From Amycolatopsis vastitatis (GTDB taxonomy: Bacteria > Actinomycetota > Actinomycetes > Mycobacteriales > Pseudonocardiaceae), in assembly GCF_002234595.1 (NCBI RefSeq), contig NZ_NMUL01000005.1:1-64000 (forward strand): DNA of 64,000 nucleotides, read 5' to 3'. A model generated the notes under the pieces. The model was given only the letters and a program-made list of their open reading frames with translations, had not been told where the DNA came from and did no database searches. Every line of letters begins with the position of its first letter. Positions within the stretch are counted from its first letter, which is position 1. Positions 37,996-46,602 of this stretch are shown piece by piece. The position numbers and the translations under genes are program-made.

Positions 37996-38130
37996 GGTTC
38001 TGTCCGCGTGCTGGGACGGCCGGAGACGACGAGATCACGATCGGACGGGGAACTTGGTCACCTCCGTTTCGGCGGCCGGGCGCTGTGCAACTCTGGGAAG
38101 CCGCCACACGAAAGGACGGCTTCGGAAGCC

Positions 38131-38544
38131 ATGGCCAAACTCATGTCCGTGCACCATCTGGCGCTCACCGTGACCGATGTGGACCGCAGCGTGCCGTGGT
38201 ACGTGCGTGTCCTCGACCTCGAGGAGGTCACCCGGCGCGAAGAGCCGGACACGGGACTGCGGAAGGTCGTGCTGCGGTCCGCCGGTGACGAGTTTTCGGT
38301 GGTGCTGGTGCAGCACGCGGACACCGGCAGGCGCGGGTTCGACGAACGCCGGACCGGGCTCGACCACGTCGCGTTCCGGGTGCACACGGCCGCCGAGCTG
38401 GCCGAATGGGAGAGCAGGCTCGCCGAGTTCGGCGTCTCCTACCTGCCGGTCGCGCCGTCGCGCACCTTCGAAGGCTCGCGCGTCATCGTGTTCCGCGACC
38501 CCGACGGCATCCAGCTCGAGATCTGGGCCGACCCCCAGCTCTGA
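38131..38544 (+). CDS. VOC (glyoxalase/bleomycin resistance) family protein
   Basis: A 137-residue vicinal-oxygen-chelate protein made of two beta-alpha-beta-beta-beta modules. The metal-type residues HHLALTV (His near the start), GLDHVAF (His) and LEIW (Glu at the C-terminal strand) are visible, as in glyoxalase-like enzymes. The ATG at 38131 follows GGAAG. An upstream in-frame start would put the hairpin after the EFE gene close to the coding region and is not needed. Confidence 0.88.
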   Translation: MAKLMSVHHLALTVTDVDRSVPWYVRVLDLEEVTRREEPDTGLRKVVLRSAGDEFSVVLVQHADTGRRGFDERRTGLDHVAFRVHTAAELAEWESRLAEFGVSYLPVAPSRTFEGSRVIVFRDPDGIQLEIWADPQL

Positions 38545-38553
38545 GCCGGGGAG

Positions 38554-39222
38554 TCAGGCTCGCGCGTCGTCCCGCTCGTCGACCGGGCGGCGCATCTCCT
38601 GGCGGTAGCGCAGCACGCCGTACCCGGTGCCGAACACGAAGAACGCGATGCTGAGCCACAGCGCGGCCGTCTTCACCCACGGCAGCGCGTCGAGCAATCC
38701 GGCGCCGTAGTAGCCCAGCAGCACGAGCGTCGGCACCCAGAGCAGCCCGCCGAGCGTCGTGGCCAGCAGGAACCGGCGCGGGTCCATCCGGGCGGCGCCG
38801 GCGAACAGCGGGGCGAGCGTGCGGATCCACGGGATCCACCGGGCCGCCACGATCGCGAAGAAGCCCCGGCGGTCCAGGAACCGCTGCGCGCGCTCGAGGT
38901 TGTGCCGGTTCAGCACCTTCCCGTCGCGCCGCGCGATGAGCTTGGTGCCGCTGCCGCGCCCGATGTAGTAGCCGATCTGGTTGCCGAGGACGGCGACGAT
39001 CAGCGCGGCCCCCGACAGGAACCACGCGTTCGCGTCCGAACCGTGCTGCGCCAGCACCACGCCGGCCCCGAACAGCAGCGAGTCGCCGGGCAGGAACAGC
39101 CCGATGATCAACGCGCATTCGACCAGCACGAAGCTCAGCACGATCACCCAGACGAGCAGCGGCCCGGCGGTGTCCAGCCAGCTCACGCCGACGCCCGCGG
39201 CCTCGATGCTCACGACGTTCAC
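38554..39222 (-). CDS. DedA family membrane protein, copy 1
   Basis: A 222-residue polytopic membrane protein of the DedA/SNARE-associated family, lipid scramblase-like proteins of the inner membrane. The motif FLPGDSLLFGAG lies near residue 45 and the Arg-rich R.IPWIRTLAP loop near residue 130. It converges with the VOC gene, only 9 bases away. A second DedA copy is encoded at 45467-46168. Confidence 0.92.
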   Translation of the reverse strand: MNVVSIEAAGVGVSWLDTAGPLLVWVIVLSFVLVECALIIGLFLPGDSLLFGAGVVLAQHGSDANAWFLSGAALIVAVLGNQIGYYIGRGSGTKLIARRDGKVLNRHNLERAQRFLDRRGFFAIVAARWIPWIRTLAPLFAGAARMDPRRFLLATTLGGLLWVPTLVLLGYYGAGLLDALPWVKTAALWLSIAFFVFGTGYGVLRYRQEMRRPVDERDDARA

Positions 39223-39352
39223 ACCCGGAGCCTACGTGGCCCAGGTGAACTATCCGCCGCGAACGGTCGAATCGGGCCGGCGGGAGTTTCAGCTTTCACG
39301 AACCGTAAAGGCCCCCTCACCTGCGGTGAGAGGGCCTCTGCGAACGGGGGGC

Positions 39353-40174
39353 TCAGAACTGCGGCAGGGACTCGCCTTGCACCGCTTCGATGTCCAGCTC
39401 GACCTTGACCGTCGTGCCGACCACCGCGACGCCGGCGCGGGCCAGCGCGCTGTAGTTGATCGCGAAGTCGTTGCGGTGCAGGGTCGTCTCGGCGTGGAAC
39501 GCGGCGCGCACGCCACCCCACGGGTCCGAGCCCCAGCCGCCGTAGGTGAGTTCCAGCTCGATCTCCCGGTGCTCGCCGTGCAGCGTCAGCTCGCCGCTCA
39601 TCGTCCACGAGTCGACGCCGCGCTGCCGCATTCCCGTGCTGGTGAACGTGATCACCGGGTGCACGTCGACGTCGAGGAAGTCCGGCGAGCGCAGGTGGTC
39701 GTCGCGCATCTTGATGCCGGTCTCGACGCTCGCCGCCTTGATCTCGGCGTGCACCGACGACCGTTCGGCGGGCCTGCCGATCTCGATCCGGCCGGACAGG
39801 TCCGGGAACCGCGCCTTGATGCTCGCGATCCCCATGTGCCGCGCGGTCGCGACGACCGACGAGTGCACCGGGTCGATCACCCACGGCCCGGCGGGCGGCA
39901 GGTCGACCGCCTCGGCGACCGGGACCAGCACGACGTCGCCGAGCGAGCCGCTGCCGTCCGAGGCGATGTGCGTCGTCCGCGCGACCGGGGTGTACCCGGC
40001 CGCGGTGACGACAGCGGTGTACACGCCCGGCGCGAGCGCATCGGTGACGACCTCGCCGCGGACGTCCGCCGCCTCGCGGGCGACCTGCCGCCCGGCCGGG
40101 TCGGTGACGGTGAGCACCGCGTGCTCCACCACCCAGCCCTCGGCCGTGCGGAAGGTCGCGCGCAAGCCGGTCAT
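39353..40174 (-). CDS. YceI family protein with N-terminal carboxypeptidase-regulatory-like domain
   Basis: A 273-residue two-domain protein. Residues 1-88 form a carboxypeptidase-regulatory-like beta sandwich (GVYTAVVTAAGYTPV pattern). Residues 95-273 are a YceI lipocalin-like domain (WVIDPVHSSV, then DFLDVDVHPVITFTST), which binds isoprenoid-type hydrophobic molecules. There is no signal peptide, so it is cytoplasmic, unlike most YceI proteins. The ATG overlaps the stop of the upstream MFS gene, whose product carries the same kind of domain. Confidence 0.9.
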   Translation of the reverse strand: MTGLRATFRTAEGWVVEHAVLTVTDPAGRQVAREAADVRGEVVTDALAPGVYTAVVTAAGYTPVARTTHIASDGSGSLGDVVLVPVAEAVDLPPAGPWVIDPVHSSVVATARHMGIASIKARFPDLSGRIEIGRPAERSSVHAEIKAASVETGIKMRDDHLRSPDFLDVDVHPVITFTSTGMRQRGVDSWTMSGELTLHGEHREIELELTYGGWGSDPWGGVRAAFHAETTLHRNDFAINYSALARAGVAVVGTTVKVELDIEAVQGESLPQF

Positions 40175-42759
40175 GACCGGTCGACCAGCTCGTCGAGGGC
40201 CTGGTCGTAGCTGAGCCGGACGTCGTGGCCGGCCTCGCCGCCGGTCAGCTCCACCTGGCTGGTCGCCGGCGGGTAGCCGCTCGCGACCACGGTGTACGCA
40301 CCCGCGGGCAGGTCGCTGACCACGTACCGGCCTTCGCCGTCGGTCCGCGCGACCGCGGCCACGTTGCCTTCGGCGTCGAGCACGGTGATCCGCGCGTCCG
40401 GCACCACCCGGTCGCCCTCGGTCCGCGCGGTGCCGGTCAGCAGCACCGAGCTGGCGAGCTCGACGTCGTGGCGCAGCACGCCGCTGTCCGGCACGGTCAG
40501 CGTCACCGCGAAGGGCCGGTAGCCCGCCCCGCTGGCGACCAGGGTGTAGGCCCCGGCGCCGACCCCGACGAAGGCGTAGGTGCCGTCCGCGGTCGTGATG
40601 AACGCGCCGTTCACCTCGCCCCGGCCGTCGGTCAGCGTCACGGTCACGTTCGGCAGCGGCTGCCCGGTCGTGGCCGCCCGCACGGTGCCGGTCAGCTCGC
40701 CGGACCCGGTGAGCGTGACGTCGACCGTGGCAGGACCGTTGCTGATCACGACGCTGGAGGCCTGCGGCTGGTGACCGTGGGCCGACACGATGAGCACGTA
40801 CGCGCCCGGGCCCTGGCTGGGCACCGAGTAGCTGCCGTCCGCGGCCCCGGTGGCCCGCGCGACCTGGCGGCCGCGCTGGTCGATCAGGGTCAGGGCCGCA
40901 CCCGGCACGTGGCTGCCGTCCTGACGCCGGACGTGCCCGGTCACCGGCACGCCGGTGCTGACGGGGACGTCGATCTCGGAGTCCGAAACGGAGTTCGTGA
41001 TGGGCAGCGCGCCCGAGACGGCCTGGTAGTCGCCGTGCCCGTTCCCGTTCATCGCGTGCTTGCCGCCGCCGACCAGGGCCGGCTCGCGGTCGTTCAGCTT
41101 GACCGGCTCGACGATCTCGGTCGGCGCGTCCGCGTGGTCGTCCTCGAGCAGCGCCTCGCCACCCTCCATGGCCGCCGCGGCCGGGGCCGCGTTGGTCAGC
41201 GGGATCTCCTTCATGAACAGCAGCACCAGCGTGGCCAGCAGTGCCACCGCGCCGGCGATGTAGAACACCGTGGTGATCGAGTCGGTGAAGCCGATCAGGA
41301 TCGGCGTCTTGATCTGCTCCGGCAGCGTCTGGATCACGCTGGTGTTTTCGGACAGGTTGCCCACGCTCGCCCCGGCACCGGCGGGCAGCTGACCGCCGAA
41401 CGCCTTCGTGATGTTGGGCATCAGGGTGTTGAACAGGACCGTCAGGAAGATCGCGACACCCGCGGTACCACCGATCTGGCGGAAGAACGTCGCCGACGCG
41501 GTCGAGACGCCCATGTCGCTGCGCGGGCCCGCGTTCTGCACCGCGATGATCAGCGTCTGCATGCACTGGCCGAGGCCGAGGCCGATGATGGCGGCCGCGA
41601 CCAGCGGGTGCCACAGCGGCGAGTTGTACTCGACCTGCGCGAAGAAGAACGCGCCCGCGGCGATCAGAACGGTGCCGATGATCGGGAAGATCTTGTAGCG
41701 CCCGGTCTTCCCGGTGAGCCGGCCGGACACGATCGAGCTGAGCATGATGCCCGCCATCAGGGGCAGCATCAGCAGCCCGGACTCGGTCGGCGTCTTGCCC
41801 TGCACGACCTGCAGGAACTGCGGGATCATCGTGATCGCGCCGAACATCGCGACACCGACGATGATGCCGCCGATGATCGCCACGGTGAACGTCGAGTTCT
41901 TGAACAGCCGCAGCGGGATCAGCGCGGCGTCCTTCATCCAGCGTTCGATCGCGATGAAGGCGACCACGCCGATGGCGCCGACGACGTAGCAGAGGATCGC
42001 CTTGCCGTCGCCCCAGCCCCACTTCTGGCCCTGCTCGGCGACGATCAGGAACGGCACCACGGCGACGACGAGAGCGAGCGCGCCCCACCAGTCGATCTTG
42101 TGGTCGTGGCGCTCGTGCGGCACGTTCAGCACCCGGGCGACGACGAACAGCGCGAGGATGCCGATCGGGACGTTGATCAGGAAGACCCAGCGCCAGCCGT
42201 GGATGTCGTAGCCGAAGATGCTGCCCGCGTGGTCGATGCCGGCGAAGAAGCCGCCGAGCACCGGGCCCAGCACGGTGGACAGGCCGAACACGGCGAGGAT
42301 GTAACCCTGGTACTTCGCGCGTTCACGCGGCGGCACGATGTCGCCGAGGATCGTCATGGCCAGCGACATCAGGCCGCCGGCGCCGAGGCCCTGCACCGCG
42401 CGGAACGCGGCCAGCTGGTACATCGACTGTGCGAAGGCCGAAGCCAGCGAACCGGCGACGAAGATGCCGATCGCGGCCAGGTAGAACGGCTTGCGGCCGT
42501 AGATGTCGGACAGCTTGCCGTAGATCGGCGTGACGATCGTCGAGGTGATCAGGTACGCCGTGGTCGCCCAGGCCTGCAGGTCGAAGCCGTGCAGGTCGTT
42601 GGCGATCTTGACGATCGAGGTACCCACGATCGTCTGGTCCAGTGCGGCGAGGAACATGCCGCACATCAGGCCGCTCAGGATCGTGACGATCTGGCGGTGG
42701 CTCAACCGGGGTGGTTCCTTCACCTCGGGTCGCAGCGGTGCTTCTGTGGTGGAACTCAT
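40171..42759 (-). CDS. DHA2 family MFS exporter with three C-terminal carboxypeptidase-regulatory-like domains
   Basis: An 862-residue fusion. The first 540 residues are a 14-segment DHA2 (EmrB/QacA) drug:proton antiporter with the antiporter motif region around LDQTIVGTSIV and the loop GKLSDIYGRKP. After the last membrane segment (near VFYIAGAVALL) comes a disordered linker and then three beta-sandwich repeats of about 80 residues each with GAYVLIVSAHGH, GAYTLVASGAGY and GAYTVVASGYP. The C-terminus of 14-TM exporters is cytoplasmic, so these domains face inward. It is in an operon with marR and the YceI gene, with 4-base overlaps on both sides. Confidence 0.92.
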   Translation of the reverse strand: MSSTTEAPLRPEVKEPPRLSHRQIVTILSGLMCGMFLAALDQTIVGTSIVKIANDLHGFDLQAWATTAYLITSTIVTPIYGKLSDIYGRKPFYLAAIGIFVAGSLASAFAQSMYQLAAFRAVQGLGAGGLMSLAMTILGDIVPPRERAKYQGYILAVFGLSTVLGPVLGGFFAGIDHAGSIFGYDIHGWRWVFLINVPIGILALFVVARVLNVPHERHDHKIDWWGALALVVAVVPFLIVAEQGQKWGWGDGKAILCYVVGAIGVVAFIAIERWMKDAALIPLRLFKNSTFTVAIIGGIIVGVAMFGAITMIPQFLQVVQGKTPTESGLLMLPLMAGIMLSSIVSGRLTGKTGRYKIFPIIGTVLIAAGAFFFAQVEYNSPLWHPLVAAAIIGLGLGQCMQTLIIAVQNAGPRSDMGVSTASATFFRQIGGTAGVAIFLTVLFNTLMPNITKAFGGQLPAGAGASVGNLSENTSVIQTLPEQIKTPILIGFTDSITTVFYIAGAVALLATLVLLFMKEIPLTNAAPAAAAMEGGEALLEDDHADAPTEIVEPVKLNDREPALVGGGKHAMNGNGHGDYQAVSGALPITNSVSDSEIDVPVSTGVPVTGHVRRQDGSHVPGAALTLIDQRGRQVARATGAADGSYSVPSQGPGAYVLIVSAHGHQPQASSVVISNGPATVDVTLTGSGELTGTVRAATTGQPLPNVTVTLTDGRGEVNGAFITTADGTYAFVGVGAGAYTLVASGAGYRPFAVTLTVPDSGVLRHDVELASSVLLTGTARTEGDRVVPDARITVLDAEGNVAAVARTDGEGRYVVSDLPAGAYTVVASGYPPATSQVELTGGEAGHDVRLSYDQALDELVDRS

Positions 42760-43286
42760 GCGTTGGCCCCCTTGGCCGGTGCACTGGCGGACGGCTGCGC
42801 GTCGGCCAGCTGTGGAGAGTGGTTCTCGATACCTGTGTTGAGCCGGCCGAAAAGCCGGTTGAGGGTCTGGATCTCCCCTTCGGTCCAGTCCCCGAGCACT
42901 TCGGCCAGCCACTGGTTGCGCTGCTTGCGGTTCTCTTCGAACACCCGCATGCCCTCGGCCGTCGGCGCGAGGAGGCAGGCCCGCCCGTCTTCCGGGTCGG
43001 CCTGGCGCTCGACCAGGCCGTGCTGGACGAGCGAGCTCGACTGCCTGCTGATCGTGGAGATCTCGGAGTGGAGCGACTCGGCGAGCCGGCTGGTCCGCTG
43101 CGGGCCCTCGTGGATGAGGGTGAAGAGGATCGCGTAGGCCGCCCGCTCGATGCCGTCCGGCCCCTGCTTCGCCACCTGCGATTTCGCCTTGTTGATCAGG
43201 CGGACCAGGCGGACGAGCTCATGACCGAGCTGGTCGGCGAGGTCGAGTTCGGCCGTGGGCCGGGCGGTGGCGGTGTTCGGTGCCAT
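42756..43286 (-). CDS. MarR family regulator of the MFS-YceI operon
   Basis: A 176-residue winged-helix regulator. The recognition helix is near HSEISTISRQSSSLVQ, then the wing PEDGRACLLAPT. The ATG at 43286 follows GAAGGA, so it is preferred over one at 43322. Its stop overlaps the MFS start in an ATGA arrangement. Two copies of the 17-bp TAGTTG-N7-CAAG element lie in its upstream region, suggesting autoregulation of the whole operon. Confidence 0.92.
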   Translation of the reverse strand: MAPNTATARPTAELDLADQLGHELVRLVRLINKAKSQVAKQGPDGIERAAYAILFTLIHEGPQRTSRLAESLHSEISTISRQSSSLVQHGLVERQADPEDGRACLLAPTAEGMRVFEENRKQRNQWLAEVLGDWTEGEIQTLNRLFGRLNTGIENHSPQLADAQPSASAPAKGANA

Positions 43287-43323
43287 GGGTGATCCTTCGA
43301 AGGCGTTGGTTGGCGGCTGCAAC

Positions 43324-43340
43324 TAGTTGCCTCAGGCAAG
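43324..43340. promoter_or_regulatory. MarR-type operator, proximal copy
   Basis: TAGTTG, CCTCAGG, CAAG: the shared 17-bp pattern. It lies 37 bases upstream of the marR start (minus strand). Confidence 0.6.
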
Positions 43341-43400
43341 GATGTGCCTTCAGTGGTGGTTACGCAAGCGGAGTACCTCGGGTTGTGGTGCAACACACTT

Positions 43401-43417
43401 TAGTTGTCGTATGCAAG
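43401..43417. promoter_or_regulatory. MarR-type operator, distal copy
   Basis: TAGTTG, TCGTATG, CAAG. It lies 77 bases from the proximal copy and between the divergent marR and PPOX genes, so it could also affect the latter. Confidence 0.6.
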
Positions 43418-43475
43418 CACATTTCTGCGGGGCCGCGGTCCGGAACAACGGCGGCGGCCGCGGGTTGGAAGGGAT

Positions 43476-43901
43476 ATGACGGACGACACAGCGTTGAAGG
43501 ACTTCATCGGCGCGCGCAGCCACGGCGTCCTGGCCACGATCCGCCGCGACGGGCGGCCCCAGCTCTCCACGATCACGCACCTCTACGACGCGAAGGCGGG
43601 CACGATCATCGCGTCGGTGACCGAGACCAGGGCGAAGACCAGGAACATGCGGCGCGACCCGCGGGTGACCTACCACGTGGGCAGCGAGGACGGCTGGAGC
43701 TACGCGGTCGTGGAGGGACGTGCGGAGCTGACGCCTCCCGCGGCCGCGCCGGACGACGCGACGGTGGAGGCGCTCGTCGACTACTACCGGCGGGCGTCGG
43801 GCGAGCACCCCGACTGGGCCGAGTACCGCGCGGCCATGGTCACCGACCAGCGGGTTCTGCTGACCATCCACGTCGAGAAGCTGCTCGGCCTGGTCCGCTG
43901 A
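43476..43901 (+). CDS. PPOX class F420-dependent oxidoreductase
   Basis: A 141-residue split-barrel flavin/deazaflavin enzyme of the pyridoxamine-oxidase-like family. The LATIRRDGRPQLSTI segment and TRAKTRNMRRDPRV phosphate-binding loop suit F420 binding. It probably reduces a small ketone, quinone or alkene. The ATG at 43476 follows GGAAGGGAT. It is divergent from the marR-MFS operon, with the shared operator region between. Confidence 0.88.
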   Translation: MTDDTALKDFIGARSHGVLATIRRDGRPQLSTITHLYDAKAGTIIASVTETRAKTRNMRRDPRVTYHVGSEDGWSYAVVEGRAELTPPAAAPDDATVEALVDYYRRASGEHPDWAEYRAAMVTDQRVLLTIHVEKLLGLVR

Positions 43902-43982
43902 CCTCGGCCCGGCGCTGCTCCGCAAGATTGGATTCGAAACAAACTTTCCGCAGTGCGGACTCCGCGGGCTTACCATCGAGTC

Positions 43983-45374
43983 ATGGGCAACGAAGCTTTT
44001 GTCAGCCGGCTCCGCGACTTGCTCGGCAAGAGCGCCGTGCTCACCGATTCCGACGTCACCGCCTCCTACGCCCGCGACATGATGCCGCTGGCGCCGTCGG
44101 GCAAGCCGCTGGCGGTGGTGCTGCCGGCGAACGTCGAGCAGGTGCAGGCCGTCGTCAAGGCGTGCGCCGAGGCCAAGGTGCCGATCGTGCCGCGCGGGGC
44201 GGGCAGCGGGCTCTCCGGCGCGGCGAACGCCATCGACGGGTGCGTCACGCTGTCGCTGGCCAAGCTGGACCGGATCGTCGAGATCGACCCGGGCAACCGG
44301 CTCGCCGTCGTGCAGCCCGGCGTCGTCAACCTGGACTTCCGCAACGCCGTCGAGAAGCAGGGCCTGTTCTACCCGCCGGACCCGTCCAGCTACGACTGGT
44401 GCACGATCGGCGGCAACCTCTCCACCAACGCCGGCGGCCTCTGCTGCGTGAAGTACGGCGTGACCACCGACTCCGTCCTCGGCCTCGAGGTCGTGCTGGC
44501 CGACGGCTCGCTGCTCAAGACCGGGCGGCGCACGGTCAAGGGTGTCGCCGGGTACGACCTCGCGCGGCTGTTCGTCGGCAGCGAGGGCACCCTCGGGGTC
44601 ATCACACAGGCGACCGTCCAGCTCAAGCCGCTGCCGCAGGTACCGGCGACGCTCGTCGCGGGCTTCAGCACCACCGAGGCCGCCGGGGAGGCGGTCGCCC
44701 GGGTCGTCCGCGAGGGGCTCGTGCCGTCACTGCTGGAGATCATGGACGCGTCGTCGATCAAGGCGGCCGAGACGTACCTCAAGACCGACCTCGGCGCGGG
44801 TTCGGACTGCCGGGCCCTGCTGCTCGGCCAGTCGGACGCCGGTGGCGAGGTCGCCCGCCGTGAGCTGGCCAAGCTGGAGCAGATCTGCGTCGACTGCGGC
44901 GCGGACCTGGCCTACACGACCGAGGACCTCGAAGAAGGCCGGATGCTGCTGCAGGTCCGCCGGGTCGTGCTGACCGCGCTGGAGATGTACGGGGTCTGGC
45001 TGACCGACGACGTCTGCGTCCCGCGGACGCGGATCGCCGAGTTGATCCACGGCTGCGAGAAGATCAGCGAAGAGGTCGGCCTGCGGATCGCCGTGGTCGG
45101 CCACGCGGGCGACGGCAACATGCACCCGACGATCGTCTACCAGCCCGGCGACCAGGACGAGTTCGCCCGCGCCCGCCGCGCGTTCGACGACATCCTCGAG
45201 GTCGCGCTCTCCCTCGGCGGCACGGTGACCGGCGAGCACGGCATCGGCAAGATCAAGCGCGAGTGGCTGGAGCGGGAGATCGGGCCGATCGCCATGCGGG
45301 TGCACCGGCAGATCAAGCAGGCCCTCGACCCGGAGAACCTGTTCAACCCGGGTTCGATGTTCTCGATGCCCTGA
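43983..45374 (+). CDS. FAD-linked oxidase, glycolate oxidase GlcD/D-lactate dehydrogenase type
   Basis: A 463-residue flavoprotein. The PCMH-type FAD domain has PRGAGSGLSG (pyrophosphate loop) and GGNLSTNAGGL, the C-terminal domain has GHAGDGNMHP, and TGEHGIGKIK is present. Members oxidise D-lactate, glycolate or 2-hydroxyglutarate and pass electrons to an acceptor. No GlcE/GlcF partner is adjacent, so it is probably self-sufficient. The ATG at 43983 gives the normal length. Confidence 0.93.
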   Translation: MGNEAFVSRLRDLLGKSAVLTDSDVTASYARDMMPLAPSGKPLAVVLPANVEQVQAVVKACAEAKVPIVPRGAGSGLSGAANAIDGCVTLSLAKLDRIVEIDPGNRLAVVQPGVVNLDFRNAVEKQGLFYPPDPSSYDWCTIGGNLSTNAGGLCCVKYGVTTDSVLGLEVVLADGSLLKTGRRTVKGVAGYDLARLFVGSEGTLGVITQATVQLKPLPQVPATLVAGFSTTEAAGEAVARVVREGLVPSLLEIMDASSIKAAETYLKTDLGAGSDCRALLLGQSDAGGEVARRELAKLEQICVDCGADLAYTTEDLEEGRMLLQVRRVVLTALEMYGVWLTDDVCVPRTRIAELIHGCEKISEEVGLRIAVVGHAGDGNMHPTIVYQPGDQDEFARARRAFDDILEVALSLGGTVTGEHGIGKIKREWLEREIGPIAMRVHRQIKQALDPENLFNPGSMFSMP

Positions 45375-45388
45375 CCTGCGCTAAGAGA

Positions 45389-45434
45389 GGTCCCCGGCCT
45401 GGGGGACCCCCGGATTTCACGTTACTCCGGGGGT
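45389..45434. terminator. Two overlapping hairpins between convergent genes
   Basis: GGTCCCC (45389-45395) pairs with GGGGACC (45402-45408), while ACCCCCGG (45406-45413) pairs with CCGGGGGT (45427-45434). The two stems share three bases and so exclude each other; one probably terminates the FAD oxidase gene and the other the DedA gene. Confidence 0.55.
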
Positions 45435-45466
45435 ACGACAGTTCCGGGCCGGTCAGTCCTCGGTAC

Positions 45467-46168
45467 TCAGTCCTTGATGCGCGGGATCCGCTGCGTGACC
45501 TCGGGGTCGGTCTCCGCCACGGCCTTCTTCTCGCGGCGGGACTTGAGGTACTCGAGCCCGATCGGGACGACCGACACGAGCACGATCAGCACGAAGATCG
45601 CGTCGACGTTGTTGCGGATGAACCCGATGTTGCCCAGCAGCGAGCCGAGGATCGTGATGCCTGCGGCCCACAGGATGCCGCCGATCACCGTGTACGTGAA
45701 GTAGCGCTTCGGGTCCATGCGGCCGATGCCCGCGATCCACGTGATGAACGTCCGGACGAAGGGCACGAACCGGGCCAGGACGACCGCCTTCGGGCCGTGC
45801 TTCTCGAGGAACTCGTGCGTCTTGTCGACGTACTCGCGCTTGAAGAACTTCGAGTCCGGCCGGTTGAACAGCTTGGGCCCGGCGAAGTAGCCGATGTAGT
45901 AGCCGACGACGTTGCCGAGCAGCGCCGCGGCCGTCACCAGCACGCAGACCAGCCACAACGGCGCGTCGAGGGTGCCGTTCGCGATGAACAGGCCCGCCGT
46001 GAAGAGCAGGGAATCACCAGGCAGCACCGGGAAGATGCTGCTCTCGATGAAGATGATCAGGCACAGCACCGCGAGGACCGGCGCCGTCAGGCCGCTCAGC
46101 AGGTGCTGCGGGTCCAGCCATGACGGCAGGAGCGACATCGTGTTGACCGTGCTCTGGGCGAGAATCAC
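45467..46168 (-). CDS. DedA family membrane protein, copy 2
   Basis: A 233-residue polytopic protein of the DedA family. The motif VLPGDSLLFTAG lies near residue 55 and RFVPFVRTF near residue 130. It differs in sequence from copy 1 and has a basic cytoplasmic tail (SRREKK). M. tuberculosis carries a homologue (Rv0364) next to fba. A start at 46138 is possible. Confidence 0.92.
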   Translation of the reverse strand: MILAQSTVNTMSLLPSWLDPQHLLSGLTAPVLAVLCLIIFIESSIFPVLPGDSLLFTAGLFIANGTLDAPLWLVCVLVTAAALLGNVVGYYIGYFAGPKLFNRPDSKFFKREYVDKTHEFLEKHGPKAVVLARFVPFVRTFITWIAGIGRMDPKRYFTYTVIGGILWAAGITILGSLLGNIGFIRNNVDAIFVLIVLVSVVPIGLEYLKSRREKKAVAETDPEVTQRIPRIKD

Positions 46169-46212
46169 CCCAAAAACGGTACAGGGTCACCCTGAGTCGT
46201 GACTGAGACCCG

Positions 46213-46572
46213 TCAGACCAGGGTGAGCAGGCCGACCACGGACCCCGCGGCGAGCCCCAGCAGCACGGCCAGCAGCAAGATCCAGTACGCGGGCAGCTGC
46301 GCCGACGTGCGCGGAGGCGGTGGTGGCGGTGGCGGAGCGAACGCCGTCGGCGCGCTGGACGCGGCGTCGAGGGCCGCCCGCTCGCGCTCCAGGGAGTCCG
46401 CGCTCGCCCCCGACAGCAGGCCGTACGCCGACGGCAGCTCGTTGATCCCGGTGGTGGGGACCGCGTCCGTGGCCGGCTCGGGTGCCGGGGCCGGTGACGC
46501 TGAAGGGGCGAAGACGGCTTGCGCGCGAAGGGCGTCCGCCAGCAGCTGCTCGGGGTCCTTCGGCTCGCTCAT
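46213..46572 (-). CDS. Tail-anchored membrane protein, unknown
   Basis: A 119-residue protein. A polar Ala/Pro-rich part with a run of eight prolines ends in a single C-terminal membrane segment (YWILLLAVLLGLAAGSVVG), so most of it faces the cytoplasm. No domain was recognised. The ATG at 46572 lies close to GGAG; a GTG five codons upstream is an alternative. It precedes the second DedA gene on the same strand. Confidence 0.65.
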   Translation of the reverse strand: MSEPKDPEQLLADALRAQAVFAPSASPAPAPEPATDAVPTTGINELPSAYGLLSGASADSLERERAALDAASSAPTAFAPPPPPPPPRTSAQLPAYWILLLAVLLGLAAGSVVGLLTLV

Positions 46573-46588
46573 CTCCGCCCGTCTCACT

Positions 46589-46602
46589 CGTAGGTACCTA
46601 CG
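46589..46602. promoter_or_regulatory. 14-bp palindrome at the nagA end
   Basis: The perfect palindrome CGTAGGTACCTACG overlaps the nagA stop region and lies just upstream of the tail-anchored protein gene. It could be a short operator or processing site. Confidence 0.3.

Noticed and set aside
40171..42759. Separate genes for exporter and beta-sandwich repeats
   Set aside because: One uninterrupted frame, with no stop or ribosome binding site at the junction.
40225..43137. A 970-codon frame antisense to the MFS fusion gene
   Set aside because: Shadow of the exporter; Arg/His-rich with no domain.
43383..43394. A third MarR-type site (TTG-N5-CAA)
   Set aside because: The spacing differs from the shared 17-bp pattern and the outer bases do not match.
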